Source: Arcobacteraceae bacterium (lineage in GTDB: Bacteria; Campylobacterota; Campylobacteria; Campylobacterales; Arcobacteraceae). Taken from it: 64,000 nt of DNA. This document shows positions 8,160 to 16,929 of the stretch, piece by piece. The position numbers and the translations under genes are program-made. Where the stretch lies: the NCBI GenBank assembly GCA_023138835.1, contig JAGLOP010000003.1, positions 99,225 through 163,224 on the forward strand. Direction: 5' to 3'. The notes beneath the pieces were generated by a model. The model searched no databases. It saw only the letters and a program-made list of their open reading frames with translations, and was not told the DNA's origin. Every line of letters starts with the position of its first letter. Positions within the stretch are counted from its first letter, which is position 1.

Positions 8160-9281
8160 TCAAGTTTGATTAGGTGATCTATCAGCCTTACATTTTGGAT
8201 CATCCAAATGACAATCATTAAACAGATAACAGCTTTTTTTACATACTGACACAAGCATAAGCATTAAAGGCACTTCAATTAAAACACCCACCACAGTTGC
8301 CAATGCCGCTCCAGAAGATAACCCAAAAAGCATAACAGCAGTTGCTATTGCCACTTCAAAATGATTAGAAGCTCCAATCATAGCAGCAGGTGCTGCATCA
8401 TGGTAAGAAAGTTTTAACCACCTTGCAAATACAAAATAACCTATAGAAAAAATAAAGATTGTTTGTATGAAAAGAGGAATTGCAATCCATAAAATAGTGA
8501 GTGGATTATTGATGATAACTTCACCCTTAAACGAAAAAAGCAAAATTAATGTTAAGAGTAATGCTGTTATACTAATAGGTGTAAGCCAATGTAAAAACTT
8601 TTCATTGAACCACTCAATACCTTTATGTTTGATTATCCACTTTCTTGATAAATAACCTGCAATTAACGGTAATGCCACATAAATTGAGACAGAAAGCAAC
8701 ATAGTTTTCCAAGGTACGGGCATAGAATTTACATTGAGCAACAGTCCCCCTAGTGGACCATATAGAAAAAGCATTATTAAAGAATTAATTGCAACCATCA
8801 CCAAAGTTAAACCATCGTTACCTTTTGCAAGATAACCCCACATTAGAACCATTGCAGTACACGGTGCAATGCCCAGCAAAATTGTACCGGCAATATAGCT
8901 TCTCCATAGCTCTACCTCTTCACCATTAGCAAGAATTTCTGTACCGGGTAAAAAGTCTTTAAATAAATAACCTAAAAAGAAATAAGCAATTGCAAACATT
9001 GTAAACGGCTTAATAGCCCAGTTAATAAACAGAGTTAATAAAACTGGTTTTGGTGTTTTTGCTGATTTTATAACCTGAGTAAAATCTATTTTTACCATAA
9101 TAGGATACATCATGAAAAAAAGGCAAATAGCAATAGGGATAGATACTTGATAAATAGAAAAATCATTTAGTGTTGTGGCAACATCAGGAGCCATTTTTCC
9201 CAATAAAATTCCGATTACGATACAAAGTAACACCCAAACAGTTAAATACCTCTCAAAAATAGATAAATTTTTCTCTGACAT
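8160..9281 (-). CDS. acr3: Arsenite efflux transporter Acr3
   Basis: 373 residues, about ten membrane helices. Characteristic Acr3 features are [13 protein letters not shown], the TM4 [17 protein letters not shown] with the catalytic Cys near residue 145, and [33 protein letters not shown], split here only by description. The C-terminus carries a Cys-rich tail ([18 protein letters not shown]) that may hold metalloid. It exports As(III) across the inner membrane using the proton gradient. It is the last gene of arsR-ccdA-trx-acr3, 27 bases after the thioredoxin gene. Confidence 0.95.
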   Translation of the reverse strand: MSEKNLSIFERYLTVWVLLCIVIGILLGKMAPDVATTLNDFSIYQVSIPIAICLFFMMYPIMVKIDFTQVIKSAKTPKPVLLTLFINWAIKPFTMFAIAYFFLGYLFKDFLPGTEILANGEEVELWRSYIAGTILLGIAPCTAMVLMWGYLAKGNDGLTLVMVAINSLIMLFLYGPLGGLLLNVNSMPVPWKTMLLSVSIYVALPLIAGYLSRKWIIKHKGIEWFNEKFLHWLTPISITALLLTLILLFSFKGEVIINNPLTILWIAIPLFIQTIFIFSIGYFVFARWLKLSYHDAAPAAMIGASNHFEVAIATAVMLFGLSSGAALATVVGVLIEVPLMLMLVSVCKKSCYLFNDCHLDDPKCKADRSPNQT

Positions 9282-9308
9282 ATTGTTAATTCCTCTTTTT
9301 TTTATAAC

Positions 9309-9710
9309 TTATAGTACCTTTAAAGTTTTTAACTTTTTTTCTAACTCTTCTTGTTCTATAACTCCCATATGAGCATCAACTATATTACCTTCTTTATCTA
9401 AATATTTTTGTGTTGGTATCATTCTTATTTTAAATTTTTTAGCTGTGTTCATATCTTTATAAATATCTATAAAGTAAATATTTGATTTTGGATATTTATT
9501 TTTTATTTTATAAAGTAATTTACCCATCACTACACAACCGTGGCAACTTGTAGATCCAAATTCTAACATCATAGGAACTTTTCCTATTTTATCTTTTATT
9601 TGTGAAAAAGGTGTTGCTTCTAGCATTGGCTCATCAGAAGAAGCATTTGCACTACTTAATCCAAATATTGTTAAAAATACAATAAGCATTTTTGAAACTA
9701 TTTTTCCCAT
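9309..9710 (-). CDS. Periplasmic thioredoxin-like protein
   Basis: 133 residues with a signal peptide (MLIVFLTIFGLSSANAS) and a thioredoxin fold: FGSTSCHGCVVMGKLLY carries the CxxC as CHGC near residue 57, YFIDIYKDMNTAKKFKIRMIPTQ has the cis-Pro. It lies 13 bases after the CcdA-like gene, the usual partner that passes reducing equivalents through the membrane to such periplasmic thioredoxins. In this operon it probably keeps a periplasmic thiol protein reduced during arsenic stress. Confidence 0.88.
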   Translation of the reverse strand: MGKIVSKMLIVFLTIFGLSSANASSDEPMLEATPFSQIKDKIGKVPMMLEFGSTSCHGCVVMGKLLYKIKNKYPKSNIYFIDIYKDMNTAKKFKIRMIPTQKYLDKEGNIVDAHMGVIEQEELEKKLKTLKVL

Positions 9711-9723
9711 TTTATCTATCCTT

Positions 9724-10425
9724 TTAGAAATTTAATGAGGCTTTATAAATAAAATAAAACCCAATAACAATTAACATTAAAATAAAAAAGGTATTTATAT
9801 ATTTACCTATTTTATTTAAAAATTTATTTGAAACTATACTTTGTGTAAAACCTATAGAGATACCTGCAAATAAAAGTAGACTAGCATGTCCTATTGCAAA
9901 TACTAAAACTAAAATATAAGAGTAAATCCATCCCGTTTGTTCTGCAACAGTTATAATTGCAACTAATGGAGCAGAAGCACATGGACTACTTACAAGACCA
10001 AAAATAAGTCCAATAATAATTGCTCCATAAAGTTTATATTTTAAAAATCTATTTGTGATTTTATTTTTATCAAAACTTCCAATCCATCCAAGAGAGAAAG
10101 CCACCACAATAAAAGTTGCAATTGAAGCTAAACCATAGGCCCAAAATGGAGCGACACTTAGCATCATTCCTACTTTTGCAACTATTAACATAAGAATTGA
10201 AAAGCTAATAATAAGTCCAACTACAAATAAAAATGAATATTTATAAATAAATAATTTCTTTTGTTTTTCATTTAAATCACTACTTAAAGTTACTGCACTT
10301 CCTACTAAAAGAGGAAGTGTTACTATACTACAAGGAGCAAGGGCTGTTAAAATTCCAATACCAAAAGATGCTAATATTGCATATATATCATAATTTTGTA
10401 CATACTCTATTAAAATATTTTCCAT
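9724..10425 (-). CDS. CcdA-type thiol-disulfide membrane transporter
   Basis: 233 residues, six predicted membrane helices. Two conserved Cys in the CcdA positions: LTALAPCSIVTLPLLVGSA near residue 32 and GLVSSPCASAPLVAIITV near residue 145. The family shuttles electrons from cytosolic thioredoxin to periplasmic proteins. It starts one base after the arsR stop and is followed by the secreted thioredoxin gene, forming a membrane-crossing reduction pair. Confidence 0.9.
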   Translation of the reverse strand: MENILIEYVQNYDIYAILASFGIGILTALAPCSIVTLPLLVGSAVTLSSDLNEKQKKLFIYKYSFLFVVGLIISFSILMLIVAKVGMMLSVAPFWAYGLASIATFIVVAFSLGWIGSFDKNKITNRFLKYKLYGAIIIGLIFGLVSSPCASAPLVAIITVAEQTGWIYSYILVLVFAIGHASLLLFAGISIGFTQSIVSNKFLNKIGKYINTFFILMLIVIGFYFIYKASLNF

Positions 10426-10755
10426 CTATTTATCTTTTAATATTTCTTTTAATTTACACTCTTTATTTAATATGGGCATCTCTAGTTCCAAATAACTAAT
10501 CTCTTCTAATACATTTTGTCTAAATTTATCAAGAGGTTTTCTAATACTGTAATAAGCCCAGCGACCTTTTCTATTCACTTTTAAAAAGCCCGCTTCTTTT
10601 AATATTTTTAAATGTCGTGATATTCTTGATTGAATCATATCAAATGAATTTTCTATATCACATACACAAACTTCATCATTTTCATTAATAAATCTAAGTA
10701 TTTTTAATCGTGTTTCATCATTTATTGAACTAACTGTTTTAAGAAATATATCCAT
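10426..10755 (-). CDS. arsR: ArsR/SmtB-family arsenic repressor
   Basis: 109 residues. Winged-helix core with the ArsR box EVCVCDIENSFDMIQSRISRHLKILKEAG; the CxC (CVC near residue 31-33) is the As(III)-binding motif of classical ArsR, although the third ligand is not obvious. KGRWAYYSI is the wing. It heads arsR-ccdA-trx-acr3. The palindrome ATATCAA-N6-TTGATAT at 10808-10827 overlaps the -35 position of its own TATAAT -10, and a second copy serves the EF-1/permease unit. Confidence 0.93.
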   Translation of the reverse strand: MDIFLKTVSSINDETRLKILRFINENDEVCVCDIENSFDMIQSRISRHLKILKEAGFLKVNRKGRWAYYSIRKPLDKFRQNVLEEISYLELEMPILNKECKLKEILKDK

Positions 10756-10785
10756 AGATACTACATCCTTTTTTAAAATTTAGAA

Positions 10786-10827
10786 ATTATATCATAATAT
10801 AGTCTATATATCAAGATATATTGATAT
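10786..10827 (-). promoter_or_regulatory. arsR promoter and operator
   Basis: Operator arms ATATCAA (10808-10814) and TTGATAT (10821-10827) with six bases between; -10 TATAAT on the minus strand at 10791-10786. The operator covers the -35 position, the usual geometry for autorepression. Confidence 0.75.
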
Positions 10828-10868
10828 AATGTATAATATAAAATATTTCCACATTTTATTCAATTTCC

Positions 10869-11654
10869 TTATAGGTTATGTATCCCTGTTAAATTTGTAT
10901 GACAAGTTGTACACTGCATTTTTCCTTGAGAATTATTTTTTACACTTGTTGTTCCTGTATGACATTTAAAACAAGATTTTGTCTCTTGTGTAAATCTATA
11001 CTGCGTTTTAAATGTGCCATTTAGTTCGGCATTTAAAAGTTCTACTGTTTTTTTTGCAACAGAAGCTGCACTTTGAGAGCATCTTTGTTTTTTTTCATAA
11101 GAATCTATCCCTTTTTTACTTTTTTTACACCATTTAGCCACAATGATATGACAAAGAACAGAACCTGAAATTGATGAAACTCCTTTTACTGGATTGGGAG
11201 TATTACTGTTATTTGAACTTAGTATAGCAACATCAACATTAGGTAGTGCTGTCTCTTCACTCCATATATAAAGTTCATTAATGAGTTTTCTTGGATTTTT
11301 TGAAACCAATCCAATAGCAGCAGCTGCACCATTTAATGTTCCACAAAGAGTTCCCCAGCTTGCAACTCCACTTGCTCCATAGGACATCATCTCAAAAGGA
11401 AATGTTGAATACGGTGTTCCAAATCTATCTGCTAATTCACCTATGATAGCTTCAAAAACGGCGTACATACATCCATGCTTATGATATCCTCTATAAGCCC
11501 TTGCTGCAACCAAATTAGAATCTAATTCTTTATATTCCCAAGGTACAGATGATACTTTTTCATTTGAGAAAACCGGTGCTGCAAGAAGAGTTGATGTAGC
11601 ACTAAGAGCTAAACCACCAATTCCAGTTAAAGCCTTTCTTCTTGAATTATCCAT
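10869..11654 (-). CDS. Split-Soret-type diheme cytochrome c (C_GCAxxG_C_C family-like)
   Basis: 261 residues. The N-terminus NSRRKALTGIGGLALS looks like a Tat signal. The middle matches the C_GCAxxG_C_C/split-Soret layout: HKHGCMYAVFEAIIGE, SWGTLCGTLNGAAAAIG, VLCHIIVAKWCKKS and RCSQSAASVAKKTVELLN. Two CxxCH motifs, CFKCH and CTTCH, close the protein. Split-Soret cytochromes are periplasmic diheme proteins of unclear function, known from sulfate reducers. It lies between arsM and arsR, with about 50 bases to arsM. Its place in an arsenic island suggests a redox job with arsenic or thiols, not proven. Confidence 0.8.
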   Translation of the reverse strand: MDNSRRKALTGIGGLALSATSTLLAAPVFSNEKVSSVPWEYKELDSNLVAARAYRGYHKHGCMYAVFEAIIGELADRFGTPYSTFPFEMMSYGASGVASWGTLCGTLNGAAAAIGLVSKNPRKLINELYIWSEETALPNVDVAILSSNNSNTPNPVKGVSSISGSVLCHIIVAKWCKKSKKGIDSYEKKQRCSQSAASVAKKTVELLNAELNGTFKTQYRFTQETKSCFKCHTGTTSVKNNSQGKMQCTTCHTNLTGIHNL

Positions 11655-11703
11655 AATTAACTCCTTTTATGAAATAAATTTATTTTTTGCTACAATTTAT
11701 AGT

Positions 11704-12480
11704 TTATTTAACAGCTTCAATATTAGATGAAACAATATAATTTTCAATATTGTTAGACCAATCTTTTAAAAACTCTCTACTTTCGTTTTTTGGTGTAATT
11801 TTAATATTTTTAAATCCAGAATTTTGTAGCATGATTTTTAAATCATCTATAAAAACAGCTCCCGCAATACAGCTGCCATAACTATCCAAATCAATCATAT
11901 CACTTGGTATATCTTTGGTTAAAACCACATCCGATATTGCCAATCTTCCACCTGTTTTTAAAACTCTATATGCTTCGTTAAAAACTCTTTGTTTATCAAG
12001 TGATAAATTAATAACGCAATTTGATATTATCACATCAATACTATTATCTTTTACAGGTAGATTTTCAATCTCTCCTAGCCTAAAATCTACATTTTGATAC
12101 TTGTTGTCTTTGGCATTTTTTCTAGCTTTTTGTACCATTTCTCTTGTCATATCTACACCAATTACAAAACCCGTTTCTCCGACAGATTGCGAAGCTAAAA
12201 AACAATCCAACCCTGCACCACTTCCTAAATCTAAAACATTTTCACTTTTTTGAAATGATGCTATAGCAGATGGGTTACCACAACCAAGACCCATATTGGA
12301 TATATCAGGAATTGAATTTAACTGCTCTTGTGAGTATCCAAGATTAACAGAAGTATCATTGCTATTTATACTGCCGCCACAACAACTTGTATTGCATCCA
12401 CAATCATCATTTGATACGGCAATCTTTGCATAGTTATTTACTATGGACTTTTTTTTTTCCTCTACTGTAAAATTTTTCAT
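11704..12480 (-). CDS. arsM: Arsenite S-adenosylmethionine methyltransferase ArsM
   Basis: 258 residues. SAM-binding class I fold with VLDLGSGAGLDCFLAS (motif I) and VIGVDMTREMVQKARKNA. Cysteines expected for As(III) binding are present: GLGCGNPSA near residue 66, SNCVINLS near 156 and GSCIAGAVF near 204. An extra N-terminal Cys cluster (DDCGCNTSCCGGS) may act as a metalloid collector. It methylates arsenite to mono-, di- and trimethyl products in the cytosol, which fits with the ArsP-like permease downstream. Confidence 0.95.
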   Translation of the reverse strand: MKNFTVEEKKKSIVNNYAKIAVSNDDCGCNTSCCGGSINSNDTSVNLGYSQEQLNSIPDISNMGLGCGNPSAIASFQKSENVLDLGSGAGLDCFLASQSVGETGFVIGVDMTREMVQKARKNAKDNKYQNVDFRLGEIENLPVKDNSIDVIISNCVINLSLDKQRVFNEAYRVLKTGGRLAISDVVLTKDIPSDMIDLDSYGSCIAGAVFIDDLKIMLQNSGFKNIKITPKNESREFLKDWSNNIENYIVSSNIEAVK

Positions 12481-12553
12481 AATTATCTCCTACATATATC
12501 TCTCATATATTTAATCGTCAATTCAAATTTTATAAAAGATACCTTTATAAAAT

Positions 12554-12970
12554 TTATAAGGTTATTAAAAGGTCAAGTTGCTCTTGTGTAAGTACTTTTT
12601 TAGTCTCATAAACACATTTTAAATGCACTTTAGTAGCTTGTACTTTATATGCAGCAATCTGCTCTAAAATTGTATCAAACTCTTTAAGTTCACTATCAAA
12701 TTCAATTTGCTCAATAACTTTATTTTTAAACGGTGCAATCTTTTTTTTCATAGATATGATACCTTGCATAGTCTCTTTTCTGATTTGTAAAAGTTTTACT
12801 TTTTGCTCTTTAGTTAATGCAAGATCTTTATTATCCCAATTCATTTGGATTATACCCGTATAATGTGGTATCCCACTTAAGATTAAAAACGGTGGTTTTT
12901 GTGCTGCTTGAGCAAATGTTGCTGTGACTAACAGTCCGATAAATATCGTTGCTAAATATTTTTTTAACAT
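12554..12970 (-). CDS. Periplasmic Spy/CpxP-like protein
   Basis: 138 residues, signal peptide (ATIFIGLLVTATFAQAA), then two LTxxQ-type motifs, LTKEQKVKLLQIRKE near residue 53 and LTQEQLDLL at the end, with an alpha-helical middle. LTxxQ motifs define the Spy/CpxP chaperone and sensor-modulator family. It follows the histidine kinase gene by 67 bases and is probably part of that regulatory circuit, modulating the kinase as CpxP does CpxA. One Cys near residue 119. Confidence 0.72.
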   Translation of the reverse strand: MLKKYLATIFIGLLVTATFAQAAQKPPFLILSGIPHYTGIIQMNWDNKDLALTKEQKVKLLQIRKETMQGIISMKKKIAPFKNKVIEQIEFDSELKEFDTILEQIAAYKVQATKVHLKCVYETKKVLTQEQLDLLITL

Positions 12971-13037
12971 AATTTTTCCTTATAATTTATTGTAGTATAA
13001 AATAAAAATACTTAAAAAGAAGTATAATTTTATCTTA

Positions 13038-14252
13038 TTATATATCAATAACAAAAACATTAAATCCATCATCATAAAAATATGAAAAATCAAAGTTATG
13101 TTTATCCAAAATTCTTTTTACCAAACTAAGCCCCAAGCCATAACCTTTTTGCTTTCTTGAATTGTCACATTGAGTAAAAACTTCACAGTAAAACTCCAAA
13201 GGTTTATCTAGTTTTTCACCTTTGCTTTTAATTGATATCTTTTTATCTTCTACAACTATAAATATAGGTTTTTGCGTGCTATATTTAAGTGCATTGTCTA
13301 TTAGATTTTTTAGTGCAATTGAAAGGTAACTTAAGTCTGCCTTTATATCAAACTTTGACACAATTTTGATATCGATAAGTGTTTCATCTTCTATAAAAAG
13401 TTTTGATAAAGCTTCACTAATCAGAGTTTCTATATTGAATTTCTCAAGTTTTAATTTATACCGATTCGCATTTAATTTCTCAAGATGTAAAAGCTCACTT
13501 GTCATATCATCCATTTGTACCAATGCTTTATTTAATATTTTTTTATATTTACTATCTTCTATCATCTCTATAGCTAATTTTGATTTAGCAATTGGTGTTT
13601 TTAGTTCATGCCCAATATCTCGTAATAATCTTTGTCTTGATGTGATTAACTCTTCAATATTAGAAGCCATTGAGTTAAAAGTGGTTGATACCTCTCCTAT
13701 CTCATCATTGGTAATAATTTTAACTCTTGAACTATAATCTCCCTCTCCAAACTTTTTTATACTTTTTGAGATATTTTTTAAAGGATATATTATTTTTAGA
13801 ATTATCAAAAATAAGATTATCAATATCGATATATCAGCTAAAATAAGATAATTTAGAAACTCTTTCTCCTCAAAATTTTTATCTTGTGATAAATCTATCA
13901 CTAAAATATCATCGTCAAGATACTTCATATAAAGTAAATATTTATCATCTTCATGTCGTAAAATTTTTATACTTGATAAAGTAGTTTCATAATTGTATAT
14001 AGTTTGAGATAAGTCAAAATAGTGTTGTTTATTTGTAATAATTTTAAATTCCAACTCTTTTAGTTTTCTTTTCAAAGAGTCTTGGTCGTTATTCGTTAGA
14101 TATTTAAATAGTTCATCTGAGACTTGAATATATTTTTCTTTCAATAAAGATTCAAGCGTATCTTGTGTTAATTTATTTGTTTTATTTGATACAAAAATCA
14201 TCAAAGACAAACTAATTAAAAAGAGAATTAAAACTTTATTAAAAATTGACAT
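13038..14252 (-). CDS. Sensor histidine kinase (OmpR-partner type)
   Basis: 404 residues: membrane helix at ~5-23, periplasmic domain of ~110 residues, second helix near 135-155, HAMP linker (PLKNISKSIKKFGEGDYSSRV), HisKA with RDIGHELKTPIAKSKLAIEMI (His near residue 214), and an ATPase domain with IALKNLIDNALKYS (N box) and GYGLGLSLVKRILDKH (G2 box). It pairs with the response regulator 3 bases upstream. Its co-transcription with SHP/diheme cytochromes and two CpxP/Spy-like proteins suggests periplasmic redox or stress sensing, similar to Cpx. Confidence 0.9.
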   Translation of the reverse strand: MSIFNKVLILFLISLSLMIFVSNKTNKLTQDTLESLLKEKYIQVSDELFKYLTNNDQDSLKRKLKELEFKIITNKQHYFDLSQTIYNYETTLSSIKILRHEDDKYLLYMKYLDDDILVIDLSQDKNFEEKEFLNYLILADISILIILFLIILKIIYPLKNISKSIKKFGEGDYSSRVKIITNDEIGEVSTTFNSMASNIEELITSRQRLLRDIGHELKTPIAKSKLAIEMIEDSKYKKILNKALVQMDDMTSELLHLEKLNANRYKLKLEKFNIETLISEALSKLFIEDETLIDIKIVSKFDIKADLSYLSIALKNLIDNALKYSTQKPIFIVVEDKKISIKSKGEKLDKPLEFYCEVFTQCDNSRKQKGYGLGLSLVKRILDKHNFDFSYFYDDGFNVFVIDI

Positions 14253-14255
14253 ATT

Positions 14256-14924
14256 TTAACATATAAATTTATACCCGATACCCCATACAGATTTTATGTA
14301 TTGCGGGTCTTTTGGGTCATCACCTATTTTTTGCCGTAAATTACTTATATGCATATCTATTGTTCTGTCTTTTGTATTATACTCTATGCCATTTACAGCA
14401 TTTGATATAACTTCTCGGGACATTACTTTGTCACCATTTTGTAAAAACAGATGTAAAATATCATACTCTATTTGTGTCAAATCAACTAAATAACCATCTA
14501 CTTTTATCTCCATTTTATCTTCGTCTATCTCAAAGTCACCTATAATTCTGCTTTTATTTATAGTCCTTCGTAAAATTGCATTTATCCGAATCACCAATTC
14601 CCTTGGCTCATAAGGTTTAGCTAAATAATCATCAGCTCCCAAATCAAAGCCTAATATTTTATCACTTATCTGGTCACGCGCAGAAGATATTATGATGGGT
14701 ATAGTAGATATTTGTCTTATTTTTTTACATACATCAAAACCATCCATTTGGGGCAGCATCAAATCAAGTACAACTAGAGAGTAGTTGTTTTTATTATTTT
14801 CAAGATGTGCTAAAGCCTCTTTAGGTTTAGTAAAGGCTTCTACTTTAAAATCATAGTTTTGTAAATAATCAGTGATAAGTTCTTGCATATCTAAATCATC
14901 TTCAATAAGTAAGATCTTTTGCAT
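14256..14924 (-). CDS. OmpR-family response regulator
   Basis: 222 residues from ATG 14924, which overlaps the preceding TGA (TGATG) and has GGGAGG upstream. The receiver starts KILLIEDDLDMQ, with acceptor Asp in SLVVLDLMLPQMDGF and Lys in GADDYLAKPYEPREL. The C-terminal winged helix has DRTIDMHISNLRQKIGDDP and IKSVWGIGYKF. It is likely to control its own operon through the three TTTAC repeats at 17410-17435. Confidence 0.92.
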   Translation of the reverse strand: MQKILLIEDDLDMQELITDYLQNYDFKVEAFTKPKEALAHLENNKNNYSLVVLDLMLPQMDGFDVCKKIRQISTIPIIISSARDQISDKILGFDLGADDYLAKPYEPRELVIRINAILRRTINKSRIIGDFEIDEDKMEIKVDGYLVDLTQIEYDILHLFLQNGDKVMSREVISNAVNGIEYNTKDRTIDMHISNLRQKIGDDPKDPQYIKSVWGIGYKFIC

Positions 14925-15295
14925 CACTCCACCTCCCAATCATCAAAATAGTGTATAAATTGTATTCTTTGTTTTAGGTTTAAAATAGTGTGTATTCTTT
15001 TTAATAACTTATTTTCTATATCATGTGCTTTTGTATCTAAAGTTAGATTGAGTTTATTTAACTTTTTTGTATCAAAAATCTCTTTTAAAAATATATCTTT
15101 TCTTTTATCTTCTATCTCTTCTTTTAGTTCTCTATATTCTTTTAGTTGGACTCTAAACTCTTTTAAAATCTTTTTTATCTGTCTACTTTGTTTTTTCGAT
15201 AAGTTTAGATGAGACAACTCTTTATTTATATGTCTATGATAACTATCAGATGCAAATAGATTAACAAAAAGTAAAAGTATAATCATAAGTTTCAT
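14924..15295 (-). CDS. Small secreted helical protein, CpxP/Spy-like
   Basis: 123 residues: signal peptide (KLMIILLLFVNLFAS), then an all-helical charged body with LSKKQSRQIKKILKEFR and LNLKQRIQFIHYF, spaced like the two LTxxQ motifs of CpxP/Spy proteins. It lies between the cytochrome b gene and the response regulator gene and overlaps the latter by one base, so it is coupled to the two-component pair. Function by analogy: periplasmic modulator of the kinase. Confidence 0.65.
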   Translation of the reverse strand: MKLMIILLLFVNLFASDSYHRHINKELSHLNLSKKQSRQIKKILKEFRVQLKEYRELKEEIEDKRKDIFLKEIFDTKKLNKLNLTLDTKAHDIENKLLKRIHTILNLKQRIQFIHYFDDWEVE

Positions 15296-15298
15296 AAT

Positions 15299-16405
15299 TT
15301 ATCCTCTAGGTATTTTAATATCTTTATCATTTAATAAACCTTGTTCGATATTATTGTGACAAGCTTTACAATTTGATATTTTACCTACTTTTTTATTTTC
15401 AAATATTTTTTTATCAATATCATCATGTTTTCTTTTCCAATATAAAGTTTTTGTCATAGCTATTATATCTTTATCTTTAATACTTTTTAATATTTTATAT
15501 GCTGATTCTTTTGTTGAATTTTCAGCACTATGAAGTATAAGATAAGCTTTTATAGATTCTTTATCTTCAACATCCAGTGAAGCATCATCACCAAAATGAT
15601 TTTCTAAATTATCCATCATTTTTACCCAAGATTTTTTTGGTAGCAAAAATGGTGGATAGAGTGTATGGCAGCTTATACATTCATCATGGAACAATTTATG
15701 TTCCACTTTATAGTCAACAGGCTTGTTTGCATCAGCTATTAAAACATTTGAAGGTGTCATTAAAAGATAAACCAATAAAGATATAGATAAACCTATCCAT
15801 AAAATACCGAATAGTTTTTGAAATATTGTAAGCTCTAAACTTTCCTTATTGCCATCTTTATATCCAGTTATCATAGATTCAACTGCTTTTGAATTATGAA
15901 AAAATCTATCTAATAAAACACCTGCAATATGGGCAAAAATTACAACCATAAAAGCATTTGCAAACAGTTCATGAATATCTTCAAATAAATCCATATCTTT
16001 AAACATTGAGATATTCAAAAAAGAAAGAACTCCCATTCCTTCTTGAGTACCATAAACAACCATTCCACTTAAAACTGATACTAAACCTAATATAATCATA
16101 GCCATAATAGCCCAACTTGAAGCTGGATTGTGACCTGTATATTGTTTTTTATTGCCAAAGATATTAAATATATACTCTTGCAAATCTTTCAAGTTAAAAT
16201 TAAAATCTTTAAAATTTGAATATTTGACATCTAAAAATCCCCAGCCAATTCTAAAGATAAAAAGCGATGCTATAACAAATCCAACTATTGCATGATATTC
16301 AAGAAGATTATCAAACTCTGCTGATATAAAAACTAGCCCTACTAAAATTACAATTAAAGTATGAAATAGCCTTGTAGGCAGGCTCCATACATATAACCTA
16401 GTCAT
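15299..16405 (-). CDS. Cytochrome b561-type membrane protein fused to a diheme cytochrome domain
   Basis: 368 residues from ATG 16405 (an ATG at 16417 is also possible). N-terminal half: a four-helix cytochrome b with VWSLPTRLFHTLIVI, IVGFVIASLFIFRIGWGFLD and late histidines DIHELFANAFMVVIFAHIAG. C-terminal half is periplasmic and carries two CxxCH (CISCHTLYPPFLLPKKSW and CKACHNN), closely mirroring the stand-alone diheme protein encoded just upstream. Such cytochrome b proteins accompany SHP and DHC in proteobacteria and link quinol to the diheme protein. The fused DHC copy is unusual. Overlaps the upstream gene by 8 bases. Confidence 0.85.
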   Translation of the reverse strand: MTRLYVWSLPTRLFHTLIVILVGLVFISAEFDNLLEYHAIVGFVIASLFIFRIGWGFLDVKYSNFKDFNFNLKDLQEYIFNIFGNKKQYTGHNPASSWAIMAMIILGLVSVLSGMVVYGTQEGMGVLSFLNISMFKDMDLFEDIHELFANAFMVVIFAHIAGVLLDRFFHNSKAVESMITGYKDGNKESLELTIFQKLFGILWIGLSISLLVYLLMTPSNVLIADANKPVDYKVEHKLFHDECISCHTLYPPFLLPKKSWVKMMDNLENHFGDDASLDVEDKESIKAYLILHSAENSTKESAYKILKSIKDKDIIAMTKTLYWKRKHDDIDKKIFENKKVGKISNCKACHNNIEQGLLNDKDIKIPRG

Positions 16406-16919
16406 CCCATTTTCCATAATTTGGAATTAGTATATCTCTTTCCCGATATATACCTTTATCTGCTGTTGTATGACAAGTTTTACAGTTGGCTAATGAACTT
16501 ACCTCTTTTTGTTTGATAAGTTTTATAGGGATTTGCTTATGTTTTTTTATCATATATGGTGTTTTTGTAATAGCAATAGGGGTAGAATATCTTGATATAC
16601 TATTATTTATCCTTTTGCTTCTTTTATAGTTTGTAAACTTTTCAGCTGAATTATCAACTAAATATTTTAATATCTTTTGATTATCTTCAGGTTCTAAAGA
16701 TGCATCGGTACCAAAATGGTCATCTAAACCACTCATAACTTTTTTCCAAGATCTGCTTGGAAGCAATCCAGCTTGATAACCAAAATGACAACTTGCACAC
16801 TCCTCTATATACAATTTATCAGTAGCCGGTGCTACACCTTTTCTTTGATTCCAACCCCATGAATCAGCTGCCAATAAATTACTAAAAATTAATATTCCAA
16901 CAATAATTAAACTTCTCAT
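16398..16919 (-). CDS. Diheme cytochrome c (DHC)
   Basis: 173 residues with a signal peptide (IIVGILIFSNLLAAD). Two CxxCH: CASCHFGYQAGLLPSRSWKK near residue 37 and CKTCHTTADKG near 147. The sequence DDHFGTDASLEPEDNQKILKYLV is typical of the DHC family that transfers electrons to SHP. Same operon as SHP (10 bases upstream) and cytochrome b (downstream). Periplasmic. Confidence 0.88.
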   Translation of the reverse strand: MRSLIIVGILIFSNLLAADSWGWNQRKGVAPATDKLYIEECASCHFGYQAGLLPSRSWKKVMSGLDDHFGTDASLEPEDNQKILKYLVDNSAEKFTNYKRSKRINNSISRYSTPIAITKTPYMIKKHKQIPIKLIKQKEVSSLANCKTCHTTADKGIYRERDILIPNYGKWDD

Positions 16920-16929
16920 AACTTATCCT

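Noticed and set aside
12541..12562. Near-palindrome CCTTTATAAAATTTATAAGG as terminator of the Spy-like gene
   Set aside because: Arms do not pair without a bulge and are almost purely AT; too weak to list.
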